From DATGWF01 sp035299585 (GTDB lineage: Bacteria > Actinomycetota > Actinomycetes > Actinomycetales > Microbacteriaceae), in the NCBI GenBank assembly GCA_035299585.1, contig DATGWF010000104.1, forward strand, positions 1 through 6,116: 6,116 nt of DNA, written 5' to 3'. Below are positions 1 through 5,230 of this stretch, in pieces (the first letter of the stretch is position 1; the number at the start of each line of letters is the position of its first letter). The position numbers and the translations under genes are program-made. The notes beneath the pieces were generated by a model, which did no database searches, was not told the origin of the DNA, and saw only the letters and a program-made list of their open reading frames with translations.

Positions 1-1138
1 GGGCGGCCGCCTGGCGCGCTGCCGAAAGCTCATGAGCGAGCATGAGCACTCGCGCACGCTCGGTGACGAGTTCTTCCCGAAGGCGGGCAACACCCGCATC
101 ACTCGTGTCGATTTCGAGCAAACGACGCCCGGCCGCCTCGGCAAACTCGAGAACCGATTCGAGACCGCCCTCCGGGCCGGCGTACTTGCGCACGAGTGCC
201 GTGAGCGCAGCGCGGCGTTCGTTCAACGCGTCAATTTCGCCAGGGCCTGCCTCCTCGAGGTTCGCCACAAACCGGGCAAGCGAGCCCGCGATCTCTCGAG
301 CGGCAACTCCGATATCAGCGAGCTCAGTCGCGAGTGGCTCCAGTTCGGGGTCGTTCGAACGTTCGAGAGAGCGCCGAGCAGTCTCCAACAGCGCAAGCAC
401 GTCGACCCCGTCAATCGACTCCGACGAAATCGCGTCATGAGCGGTGCCGGCGGCAAGTCGAAGCGCCTCCGTATTGGCGAGGCGCTCGATACGGACCGCA
501 AGCTCGGCATCTTCACCCGGCACCGGGTTCACCGCCTCGATTTCCCCAATCTGCGCGCGCAACAGCTCTGATTCCCGCTCGAGCGCCTCGCGGTTCGCGG
601 CGAGAGCATCGAGCGTGTGCTGCAATTCACGAGCGCGGAGGTACGAGTCTCGATACTTCGCCCGAACGGCGATGAGCGGTTCGCCGGCAAACCGGTCGAG
701 AGCGTCACGCTGCGCAGCGGCGGAGCGCAAGCGGATCTGTTCGCTCTGGCCATGCACCGCGACGAGATGCGTCGATAGCTCGTCGAGCACTCCGACCGGT
801 GCGGATCGGCCGCCGACGCTCGCGCGCGAACGTCCCTCGGCGCTCACAGTCCGACTCAGAAGAAGTTCGCGGTCTTCGATGCGGCCGCCAATTTCGTCGA
901 CAATGCGTTCAATTTCGGGGCGGTCAATGACCCGAACGCTCGCGTCGATTTCAGCCTGGTCCGCGCCAGAACGCACGGCACCGGCGTCGGCACGTTCGCC
1001 AAGCACCAGGCCGAGTGCGGTCACAACCATGGTCTTGCCGGCGCCGGTTTCACCGGTGACGGCGGTGAAGCCGGGCCCTAACGGCAAAACCGCCTCAGAG
1101 ATGACACCGAGGTTTCGGATGCGGACCTCTTCGATCAC
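1..1138 (-). CDS. recN: DNA repair protein RecN, N-terminal 379 residues (3' end beyond window)
   Basis: RecN is an SMC-like ATPase of the cytoplasm that acts early in repair of DNA double-strand breaks. The translation begins (GTG)IEEVRIRNLGVISEAV and carries a Walker A motif GETGAGKT at residues 29-36, followed by the family sequence MVVTALGLVLGERADAG. A Q-loop-like HGQSEQ lies at 129-134. From about residue 150 the protein is rich in Glu, Arg, Ala and Leu, as expected for the RecN coiled-coil arm. RecN is usually about 550-590 residues, so the rest of the coil, the signature motif and Walker B lie off the left edge. The GTG at 1138 is chosen because GGAGGG (1145-1150) sits 6 nt upstream and because it overlaps the NAD kinase stop as GTGA. 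It is last in the visible minus-strand chain. No frameshift is seen. The identification is secure; only completeness is unknown. Confidence 0.95.
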   Translation of the reverse strand, partial: MIEEVRIRNLGVISEAVLPLGPGFTAVTGETGAGKTMVVTALGLVLGERADAGAVRSGADQAEIDASVRVIDRPEIERIVDEIGGRIEDRELLLSRTVSAEGRSRASVGGRSAPVGVLDELSTHLVAVHGQSEQIRLRSAAAQRDALDRFAGEPLIAVRAKYRDSYLRARELQHTLDALAANREALERESELLRAQIGEIEAVNPVPGEDAELAVRIERLANTEALRLAAGTAHDAISSESIDGVDVLALLETARRSLERSNDPELEPLATELADIGVAAREIAGSLARFVANLEEAGPGEIDALNERRAALTALVRKYAGPEGGLESVLEFAEAAGRRLLEIDTSDAGVARLREELVTERARVLMLAHELSAARQAAA

Positions 1139-2043
1139 GATCCGCCCTCCGGCCCACGCCAGCCAGACACGGGAAGGTCGAACTTCCGCACGAGCCGATC
1201 GGCGAAGGTGTCGTCGTGGACGCGAGCCAGTCGCACCGGCTGGTCGGAACGAGTGGCCGAAACCCGCGCACGCCGATTCAACGAAAACACGCGTCGGCCA
1301 TCGCAAATGAGCGTGCCTTCGGCGGCGGAGCGCTGACGAATCTCAACCGACAGGGTGGAGTCGGGCGCGACCACGAGCGGCTTGGCGAAAAGCGCGTGAG
1401 CCGAGAGCGGCACACACAACAACGCTTCGACACCCGGCCAGACAATGGGGCCGCCTGCCGAGAAGTTGTAGGCGGTCGAACCGGTTGGCGTCGCAAAGAC
1501 CACACCGTCACAGCCGATGCTTGAAATGGGGCGACCATCGACCTCGAGGACCACATCGAGCATGCGTGCCGGAGCAGCCTTCTCGACGGTCACCTCATTG
1601 AGCGCCCAACCGAGGTACACCTCGCGGTCACCCTCGGTCACACGTACGTCGAGTGCGAGTCGATCTTCGATGCGGTACGTGCCAGCAAGGGCGCGATCAA
1701 CCGTGTCGTCGAGGGAATCCAATTCGACCTCGGCGAGGAATCCGACGCTCCCCAAGTTGACGCCGAGAATCGGCGTTCCGGCGTCACGGACGAGTTCGGC
1801 CGCACGGAGGATGGTCCCATCACCGCCGAGAGCGAGCACCAGCGTGAGCTCCGAGGCCGAAACGTCGACGCCGAGCCGCAGCGCCTGACTGGCGATCTGC
1901 GGGGCGTGGGCCACGATGTCGTCCCATTGCTCAGCGGAGATGACAGCTCGCGCCCCGGCTTGGGAAAGCCGCGCGACCGCCCGGCGCGTGGCATCGAGGG
2001 AGTCCGGACGGGCAACGTGCGCCATCACCAGAATTGTGCTCAC
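1135..2043 (-). CDS. nadK: NAD kinase (ATP/polyphosphate-dependent)
   Basis: This enzyme phosphorylates NAD to NADP in the cytoplasm and so sets the NADP(H) pool; actinobacterial members often also use polyphosphate (family knowledge, not visible here). The 302-residue product has the diagnostic motifs: GGDG with TILRAAE at 73-76 onward, GVNLGSVGFLAE at 94-105, NE at 149-150, and DGVVFATPTGSTAY at 179-192, followed by a Gly/Pro-rich segment and CDG at 247-249. Length is normal for the family. The GTG at 2043 is preferred over an in-frame ATG at 2073: a strong GGAGGT (2050-2055) lies 6 nt upstream, the GTG overlaps the tlyA stop as GTGA, and the protein then begins STILVMAHVARPD, a normal NAD kinase N-terminus. 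The ATG would add ten unconserved residues. Its stop overlaps the recN start by 4 nt. All three neighbours in this chain match the Mycobacterium order tlyA-ppnK-recN. Confidence 0.96.
   Translation of the reverse strand: MSTILVMAHVARPDSLDATRRAVARLSQAGARAVISAEQWDDIVAHAPQIASQALRLGVDVSASELTLVLALGGDGTILRAAELVRDAGTPILGVNLGSVGFLAEVELDSLDDTVDRALAGTYRIEDRLALDVRVTEGDREVYLGWALNEVTVEKAAPARMLDVVLEVDGRPISSIGCDGVVFATPTGSTAYNFSAGGPIVWPGVEALLCVPLSAHALFAKPLVVAPDSTLSVEIRQRSAAEGTLICDGRRVFSLNRRARVSATRSDQPVRLARVHDDTFADRLVRKFDLPVSGWRGPEGGS
1145..1150 (-). promoter_or_regulatory. Ribosome binding site of recN
   Basis: GGAGGG lies in the last codons of nadK (it helps encode the C-terminal PEGGS), 6 nt before the GTG at 1138. 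The spacing is the same as at nadK and supports the GTG start of recN. Confidence 0.8.
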
Positions 2044-2834
2044 GCGGTCACCTCCCGAATGCGGTGACTCCATTCTGTCGGAGTCGTCCCGATTGTGCGC
2101 GACAACCAGGCGAGTACCTCAACATTTCCGTGGCCGCCGAGAAGGGGAGAACGCTCGAGCCCGGCAATGCGCAGTCCGGCATCGAACGCCGCCCACAGCA
2201 CCCGTTCAACCGCTTCCGCACGTGCGGCAGAGTCGCGAACGATTCCTTCGCGAACGCCACCTCGACCCACTTCAAACTGTGGCTTGATGAGCAAGACGAG
2301 CTGAGCGTCATCGGCCGCGAGCGTGGCGAGGCCCGGAAGGACGAGCTCGAGGGAAATGAACGACAGGTCCCCCACGACCACCGTCGGCTTCTCAGAGACC
2401 CCCGAAAGTGAGGCGAGCCGCTCAGGGCTCACCTCTCGAATGTTGACCCCTTCGAGCACGGTGACGCGTTCGTCACTGCGCAAGCTCGGCGCAATCTGGG
2501 CGCGACCAACGTCGAGCGCGATGACGTGTCGAGCACCGCGCTCAAGGAGCACCTGGGTAAATCCACCGGTCGAGGCGCCCACATCGAGCGCGAGTGCGCC
2601 CTGTACCGTGAGGTCAAATGCATCGAGGCCAGCAAGCAACTTGAGTGCGGCTCGCGAGACATAGTGGTGCAGTCCGTCCACCCGCAGTTCGTCTGTTTCC
2701 GACACCGTCAGAGAGGCTTTGCGAACATTTCGCCCATTGACGAAGACGACGCCATTGGCGATAAGTTGCTGGGCGTGCGTCCGCGAACGTGCAACGCCTC
2801 GAGCCGCGAGGGCCGCGTCGAGGCGCTCGGTCAT
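2040..2834 (-). CDS. tlyA: TlyA-type 16S/23S rRNA 2'-O-methyltransferase (S4 domain plus FtsJ-like domain)
   Basis: TlyA uses S-adenosylmethionine to methylate ribose 2'-OH of cytidines in 16S and 23S rRNA (C1409 and C1920 in M. tuberculosis), which makes ribosomes sensitive to capreomycin and viomycin. The 264-residue product has an N-terminal S4 RNA-binding domain (about 1-60, RLDAALAARGVARSRTHAQQ), the linker YVSRAALKL, a SAM-binding DVGASTGGFT at 84-93, and KPQFEVGRGGVREG from 184. The putative catalytic K-D-K-E tetrad is intact: K65, D156 (GDLSFIS), K184 and E239 (GNVEVLAWL). By analogy with mycobacterial TlyA the enzyme should be active. Length is typical. The start ATG at 2834 overlaps the stop of the upstream 40-codon gene as ATGA and has no clear Shine-Dalgarno of its own, which suggests translational coupling. 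The stop overlaps nadK as GTGA. S4/FtsJ proteins were once annotated as haemolysins; the rRNA role is the better call. Confidence 0.95.
   Translation of the reverse strand: MTERLDAALAARGVARSRTHAQQLIANGVVFVNGRNVRKASLTVSETDELRVDGLHHYVSRAALKLLAGLDAFDLTVQGALALDVGASTGGFTQVLLERGARHVIALDVGRAQIAPSLRSDERVTVLEGVNIREVSPERLASLSGVSEKPTVVVGDLSFISLELVLPGLATLAADDAQLVLLIKPQFEVGRGGVREGIVRDSAARAEAVERVLWAAFDAGLRIAGLERSPLLGGHGNVEVLAWLSRTIGTTPTEWSHRIREVTA
2050..2055 (-). promoter_or_regulatory. Ribosome binding site of nadK
   Basis: GGAGGT, inside a GGGAGGTGA stretch in the last codons of tlyA, sits 6 nt before the GTG at 2043. This near-perfect Shine-Dalgarno match decides the start of nadK in favour of the GTG and against the upstream ATG at 2073. 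Confidence 0.85.
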
Positions 2835-2953
2835 TCGACGTCAGATTGCTCGAGCTGGGAGCGCAGCTGCTCTGCCAGTTGCGCGTAGGCCTCGGCACGC
2901 TCAGGAAGCGGCTGCTCTTCGATGAGCGCCAGCTGCGTGACGAGTTCTCCCAT
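2831..2953 (-). CDS. Small conserved-position protein, 40 residues, function unknown (Rv1693 position)
   Basis: A short frame, ATG to TGA, encodes MGELVTQLALIEEQPLPERA followed by EAYAQLAEQLRSQLEQSDVE. It is rich in Glu, Gln, Leu and Ala, has no signal peptide or membrane segment, and reads as two short amphipathic helices separated by a QPLPER turn. I do not recognise a function. Support for a real gene: it fills the space before tlyA, its stop overlaps the tlyA ATG as ATGA, and a small uncharacterised gene (Rv1693) occupies this place in M. tuberculosis. The ATG at 2953 is the only reasonable start, because an in-frame TAG lies four codons upstream. There is no properly spaced Shine-Dalgarno; GGGAG ends only 1 nt before the ATG. 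A candidate -10 box lies at exactly the distance expected for a leaderless mRNA. One possible role is simply to deliver ribosomes to tlyA. Confidence 0.8.
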   Translation of the reverse strand: MGELVTQLALIEEQPLPERAEAYAQLAEQLRSQLEQSDVE

Positions 2954-2959
2954 GCTCCC

Positions 2960-2965
2960 AGCCTA
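2960..2965 (-). promoter_or_regulatory. Candidate -10 box for the 40-codon gene and tlyA-nadK-recN (possibly leaderless)
   Basis: TAGGCT on the minus strand fits the actinobacterial TANNNT pattern and occupies -12 to -7 relative to the A of the ATG at 2953. Transcription could therefore start on the ATG itself. The best -35-like hexamer, TTGAGC (2987-2992), is 21 bp away, which is longer than usual, so the -35 support is weak. The flavin reductase gene upstream runs in the opposite direction, so this chain needs a promoter in 2954-3022 or readthrough from the operon to the right. Confidence 0.4.
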
Positions 2966-2969
2966 GCGT
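2964..2969 (+). promoter_or_regulatory. Candidate -10 box for the flavin reductase gene
   Basis: TAGCGT also fits TANNNT and shares the central TA of a CTAG with the minus-strand -10 candidate. It would give a start near 2975 and a leader of about 47 nt before the GTG at 3023. No -35 at normal spacing is evident, so this is only the best-placed candidate in the 69-bp divergent region. I see no clear operator palindrome there. Confidence 0.25.
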
Positions 2970-3010
2970 TCGCCCAGGGCGCAGGAGCTCAATTGGACGG
3001 AGGCGGGGAA

Positions 3011-3016
3011 AAGGAG
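3011..3016 (+). promoter_or_regulatory. Ribosome binding site of the flavin reductase gene
   Basis: AAGGAG lies 6 nt before the GTG at 3023 and fixes the start there. Longer in-frame extensions upstream would run antisense through the 40-codon gene and tlyA. An out-of-frame ATG immediately followed by TGA (3021-3026) overlaps the GTG start. Confidence 0.8.
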
Positions 3017-3022
3017 AACGAT

Positions 3023-3571
3023 GTGAGTGTGGCTCAACACATCGTGCTGTCAAATCTTGGTGAAAGTGCTGTTTCCGCCGAGGAGTTCAAGGGCGCATTC
3101 CGTCGGCATGCGGCGGGCGTCGCAATCATCAGTGGCGATGACGGTTCTGGACCGGTTTCCATCACGGTGAGTTCGGTGTTTTCGGTGAGTGCTGAGCCTC
3201 CCGCGCTCGTGTTTTCGCTGTCATCCACGGCTTCCGCGACGCCGCACCTGTTGAAGGCGGGCCGGGTTGTCGTCCACTTGCTGACCCCGAACAATCTTGC
3301 TCTCGCGAAGCTCGCGGCGGCCCACGGCGCCGATCGCTTCGGTGCGGACGTCAGCTGGCATCGGCTACCGAGCGGCGAACCGGTGTATTCGGATGTCGAG
3401 TGCTGGCTTCGGGGTGACATCGTTGAAGAGATCCAAGTGGGCGGGTCTACGCTCGTCGTCGTGCACGTCCTCGAAGTGCGCGTTCCGGGCAGTGAGACCC
3501 CGAACGACGCGCTGCTCTATCACGACCGCACATGGGCCAGACTTTCCGCGGAGAGCTACATCACCGACTGA
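3023..3571 (+). CDS. Flavin reductase-like, FMN-binding domain protein
   Basis: The 182-residue product is a single split-barrel flavin reductase domain (Flavin_Reduct type). Such proteins bind FMN and transfer electrons from NAD(P)H to flavin, often supplying reduced flavin to a partner monooxygenase. Visible family features are FKGAFRRHAAGVAII (22-36), the flavin-binding core PVSITVSSVFSVSAEPPALVFSLS (split across 44-67), a conserved DRF at 104-106, and a C-terminal LLYHDRTWARL at 164-174. About 20 less conserved residues precede the domain. The GTG start at 3023 has AAGGAG 6 nt upstream; a second in-frame GTG at 3029 is a poorer choice. This is the only plus-strand gene in the window. It is convergent with the exporter gene and divergent from the 40-codon gene. 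No monooxygenase lies beside it, so its partner and substrate cannot be named. It could instead be a free flavin reductase. Confidence 0.88.
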   Translation: MSVAQHIVLSNLGESAVSAEEFKGAFRRHAAGVAIISGDDGSGPVSITVSSVFSVSAEPPALVFSLSSTASATPHLLKAGRVVVHLLTPNNLALAKLAAAHGADRFGADVSWHRLPSGEPVYSDVECWLRGDIVEEIQVGGSTLVVVHVLEVRVPGSETPNDALLYHDRTWARLSAESYITD

Positions 3572-3608
3572 ACGCCGCGTTTCCAACGGCCGCCTCGGCC
3601 TGCGCGCA
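3572..3608. other. Short convergent intergenic gap
   Basis: Thirty-seven bases separate the stops of the convergent flavin reductase and exporter genes. The gap holds a small GGCCG-CCT-CGGCC hairpin (3588-3600) with a 5-bp stem and no following T tract on either strand. It could contribute to bidirectional termination but is too weak to call a terminator. Confidence 0.35.
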
Positions 3609-4223
3609 CTAGGCACCAAGAACGAGGCTCGTTGCGACGCTCAACATAATGACCGCGACAATCGCATCAAAAATGCGCCAGGTCACGGGGCGGGCAAACA
3701 GCGGCCGGAGTGCTCGAGCGCCAAAAGCAATCGCGACGAACCAGACCACACTCGCGACCATCGCCCCCGAGGCCCACAGCCATGGCTCAGCGTGCTGGTT
3801 GGCGATCCCCCCAACGAGCATCAACGTATCGATATAGACGCCGGGATTGAGGAAGGTGAATCCGGCCGCCACGAGGAGGAGCTTTCGAAGCGGCTCAGTC
3901 TCGGCATCTGAGGAGTCCGCAACGATGAGCGCCTCGGTGCGGAACACACGACGGACTGCCTGGACGCCAAACCACGCGATGAACGCGGCACCGGCATAAC
4001 GAATAATCCACATCAGAACCGGCAGGCTCGCAATGATTGCTCCCATACCGGCGACACCAACGGCAATGAATGCAACGTCCGCGGCCGCACAGAACGCGAC
4101 GAGCAGTGCGACGATGCGCTTGGGCGAAATGAGACCCTGTCGGAGCAGGAAGGTGTTTTGCGGACCGACCGCGACAATGAGGCCTGCCATTGTCCCGAGG
4201 CCCGAGAGAAACGTCAACAACAT
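3609..4223 (-). CDS. LysE/ArgO family amino-acid exporter
   Basis: Members of this family export L-lysine and/or L-arginine across the cytoplasmic membrane, protecting the cell when dipeptides or imbalance raise internal basic amino acids. The 204-residue product is mostly hydrophobic, with about six membrane segments (roughly 3-22, 37-62, 67-88, 114-136, 148-170, 183-202) and a charged loop at about 91-113. Signature sequences are VAVGPQNTFLLRQGL (17-31), an Asp in the second helix (D49), and FTFLNPGVYIDT (122-133), all close to ArgO/LysE. E. coli ArgO is about 211 residues, so this one is complete. The ATG at 4223 shares its A with the HAD stop (TGATG); longer starts would run into the HAD gene. 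Coupled reinitiation is likely because no strong Shine-Dalgarno is near. No LysG-type regulator is adjacent. The substrate (Lys or Arg) is inferred from family only. Confidence 0.9.
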   Translation of the reverse strand: MLLTFLSGLGTMAGLIVAVGPQNTFLLRQGLISPKRIVALLVAFCAAADVAFIAVGVAGMGAIIASLPVLMWIIRYAGAAFIAWFGVQAVRRVFRTEALIVADSSDAETEPLRKLLLVAAGFTFLNPGVYIDTLMLVGGIANQHAEPWLWASGAMVASVVWFVAIAFGARALRPLFARPVTWRIFDAIVAVIMLSVATSLVLGA

Positions 4224-5230
4224 CAGGCGTAGATTTTCTCCGGTACGCGCAACGCATGGATCGCGTGCGGGCTCGCCCAAATTGCGGCACACGCTGCCCG
4301 CAACAGGTTGAGTGGGGCATCGCCGGTGGCGACGATGCGCACGTCAATGCCTTCGATTCGCACCCGCGCGGCCCCGCACTCCCAAACGCCTCGGCGTTCG
4401 ACCGGCACCGGGTACGGCTCGAACAGCTCGTCGAGCCCGCCGAGAATCATGTCGGGGCGCTCATGTTCCCGAGCCGCGAGGACCTGTTTCGCCTGATCAA
4501 TACCGGTGAGGACGAGCGCGGAGGCCATCCCTGCCGAGCGCGCCCCGGCAATGTCGGTGTCGAGACGGTCGCCTACCATGAGTGGACGCGTCGATGCGAA
4601 ACGCTCACGGGCAAGCTCGAAAATGGGGGTGTGCGGCTTGCCTGCGACCGCGTCCGGCATACGTCCGGCAGCGGTGTGAACCGCTGAGACGAGCGTGCCA
4701 TTTCCAGGTGCGATCCCGCGCTCTTGCGGAATAGTCCAGTCCATATTGGTGGCAATCCACGGGACCGCGGTACCGCGCAAGGCATATGCGGCTTCCGCAA
4801 GGTCCGCCCACCCGAGCGTCGGACTAAATCCCTGCACGACTGCAGCGGGCGAATCCGTGGCGGAGGCAACAACCTCGTAGCCGACCTCAGAAAGCACGGC
4901 ACGCAAGCCGTCACCACCAACAACAAGGATGCGAGCGCCTTGGGAAACGCGTTCGGCGAGGAGTCGAACCGTTGCCTGCGGTGAGCTGACGACCTGTTCG
5001 GCTGTGACGTTCAGACCGAGTTCACGAAGGTGGCCGGCGACCTGCTCGGTCGTCCGCGACGCATTGTTCGTGATGAATCCCACGGGGACACGTTCCGTTG
5101 CACGATTGATGGCGTCGACTGCGCCCGGTATCGCGTTTGGCCCGGCATAGACTACCCCGTCGAGATCCAGCAGAACGGTGTCAAACGAATCGATGGGAGC
5201 TATGCCCACCGCCCGCTTTCGACCCATCAT
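4223..5230 (-). CDS. HAD-superfamily phosphatase, NagD/Rv1692 type (possible glycerol-3-phosphate phosphatase)
   Basis: This cytoplasmic phosphatase has all HAD class IIA motifs in order: DLDGVVYAG with nucleophile D22 and acid/base D24, ITNNAS with T54 (motif II), GKPH with K198 (motif III), and GDRLDTDI at 220-227 with D221 and D225 (motif IV). The region between motifs II and III is long, as expected for the C2 cap. The 335-residue length fits. The M. tuberculosis gene in this position, Rv1692, dephosphorylates glycerol 3-phosphate during glycerophospholipid recycling, and the same substrate is a reasonable inference here. After the HAD core (to about 275) a 60-residue C-terminal extension reads VWECGAARVRIEGIDVRIV and then a helix rich in Ala and Leu. 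The start is ambiguous between adjacent ATGs at 5230 (ATGA overlap with the TPR gene) and 5227 (TGATG). The stop overlaps the exporter start by 1 nt. Confidence 0.92.
   Translation of the reverse strand: MMGRKRAVGIAPIDSFDTVLLDLDGVVYAGPNAIPGAVDAINRATERVPVGFITNNASRTTEQVAGHLRELGLNVTAEQVVSSPQATVRLLAERVSQGARILVVGGDGLRAVLSEVGYEVVASATDSPAAVVQGFSPTLGWADLAEAAYALRGTAVPWIATNMDWTIPQERGIAPGNGTLVSAVHTAAGRMPDAVAGKPHTPIFELARERFASTRPLMVGDRLDTDIAGARSAGMASALVLTGIDQAKQVLAAREHERPDMILGGLDELFEPYPVPVERRGVWECGAARVRIEGIDVRIVATGDAPLNLLRAACAAIWASPHAIHALRVPEKIYA

Noticed and set aside
444..1310. Long plus-strand open frame (288 codons) across recN and nadK
   Set aside because: Its product is Ser/Arg/Ala-rich with no recognisable domain and lies wholly antisense to two well-supported genes. 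It is the usual shadow frame of high-GC coding DNA.
2044..2073. Upstream ATG start for NAD kinase
   Set aside because: It adds ten unconserved residues inside tlyA and lacks the strong, correctly spaced GGAGGT that serves the GTG at 2043.
2789..3022. Upstream extension of the flavin reductase frame to an ATG at 2789
   Set aside because: The added residues run antisense through tlyA and the 40-codon gene and match nothing in the family. The GTG at 3023 has a good Shine-Dalgarno and starts just before the domain.
3588..3600. Rho-independent terminator between the convergent genes
   Set aside because: The stem is only 5 bp with a 3-nt loop, and no T run follows on either strand.
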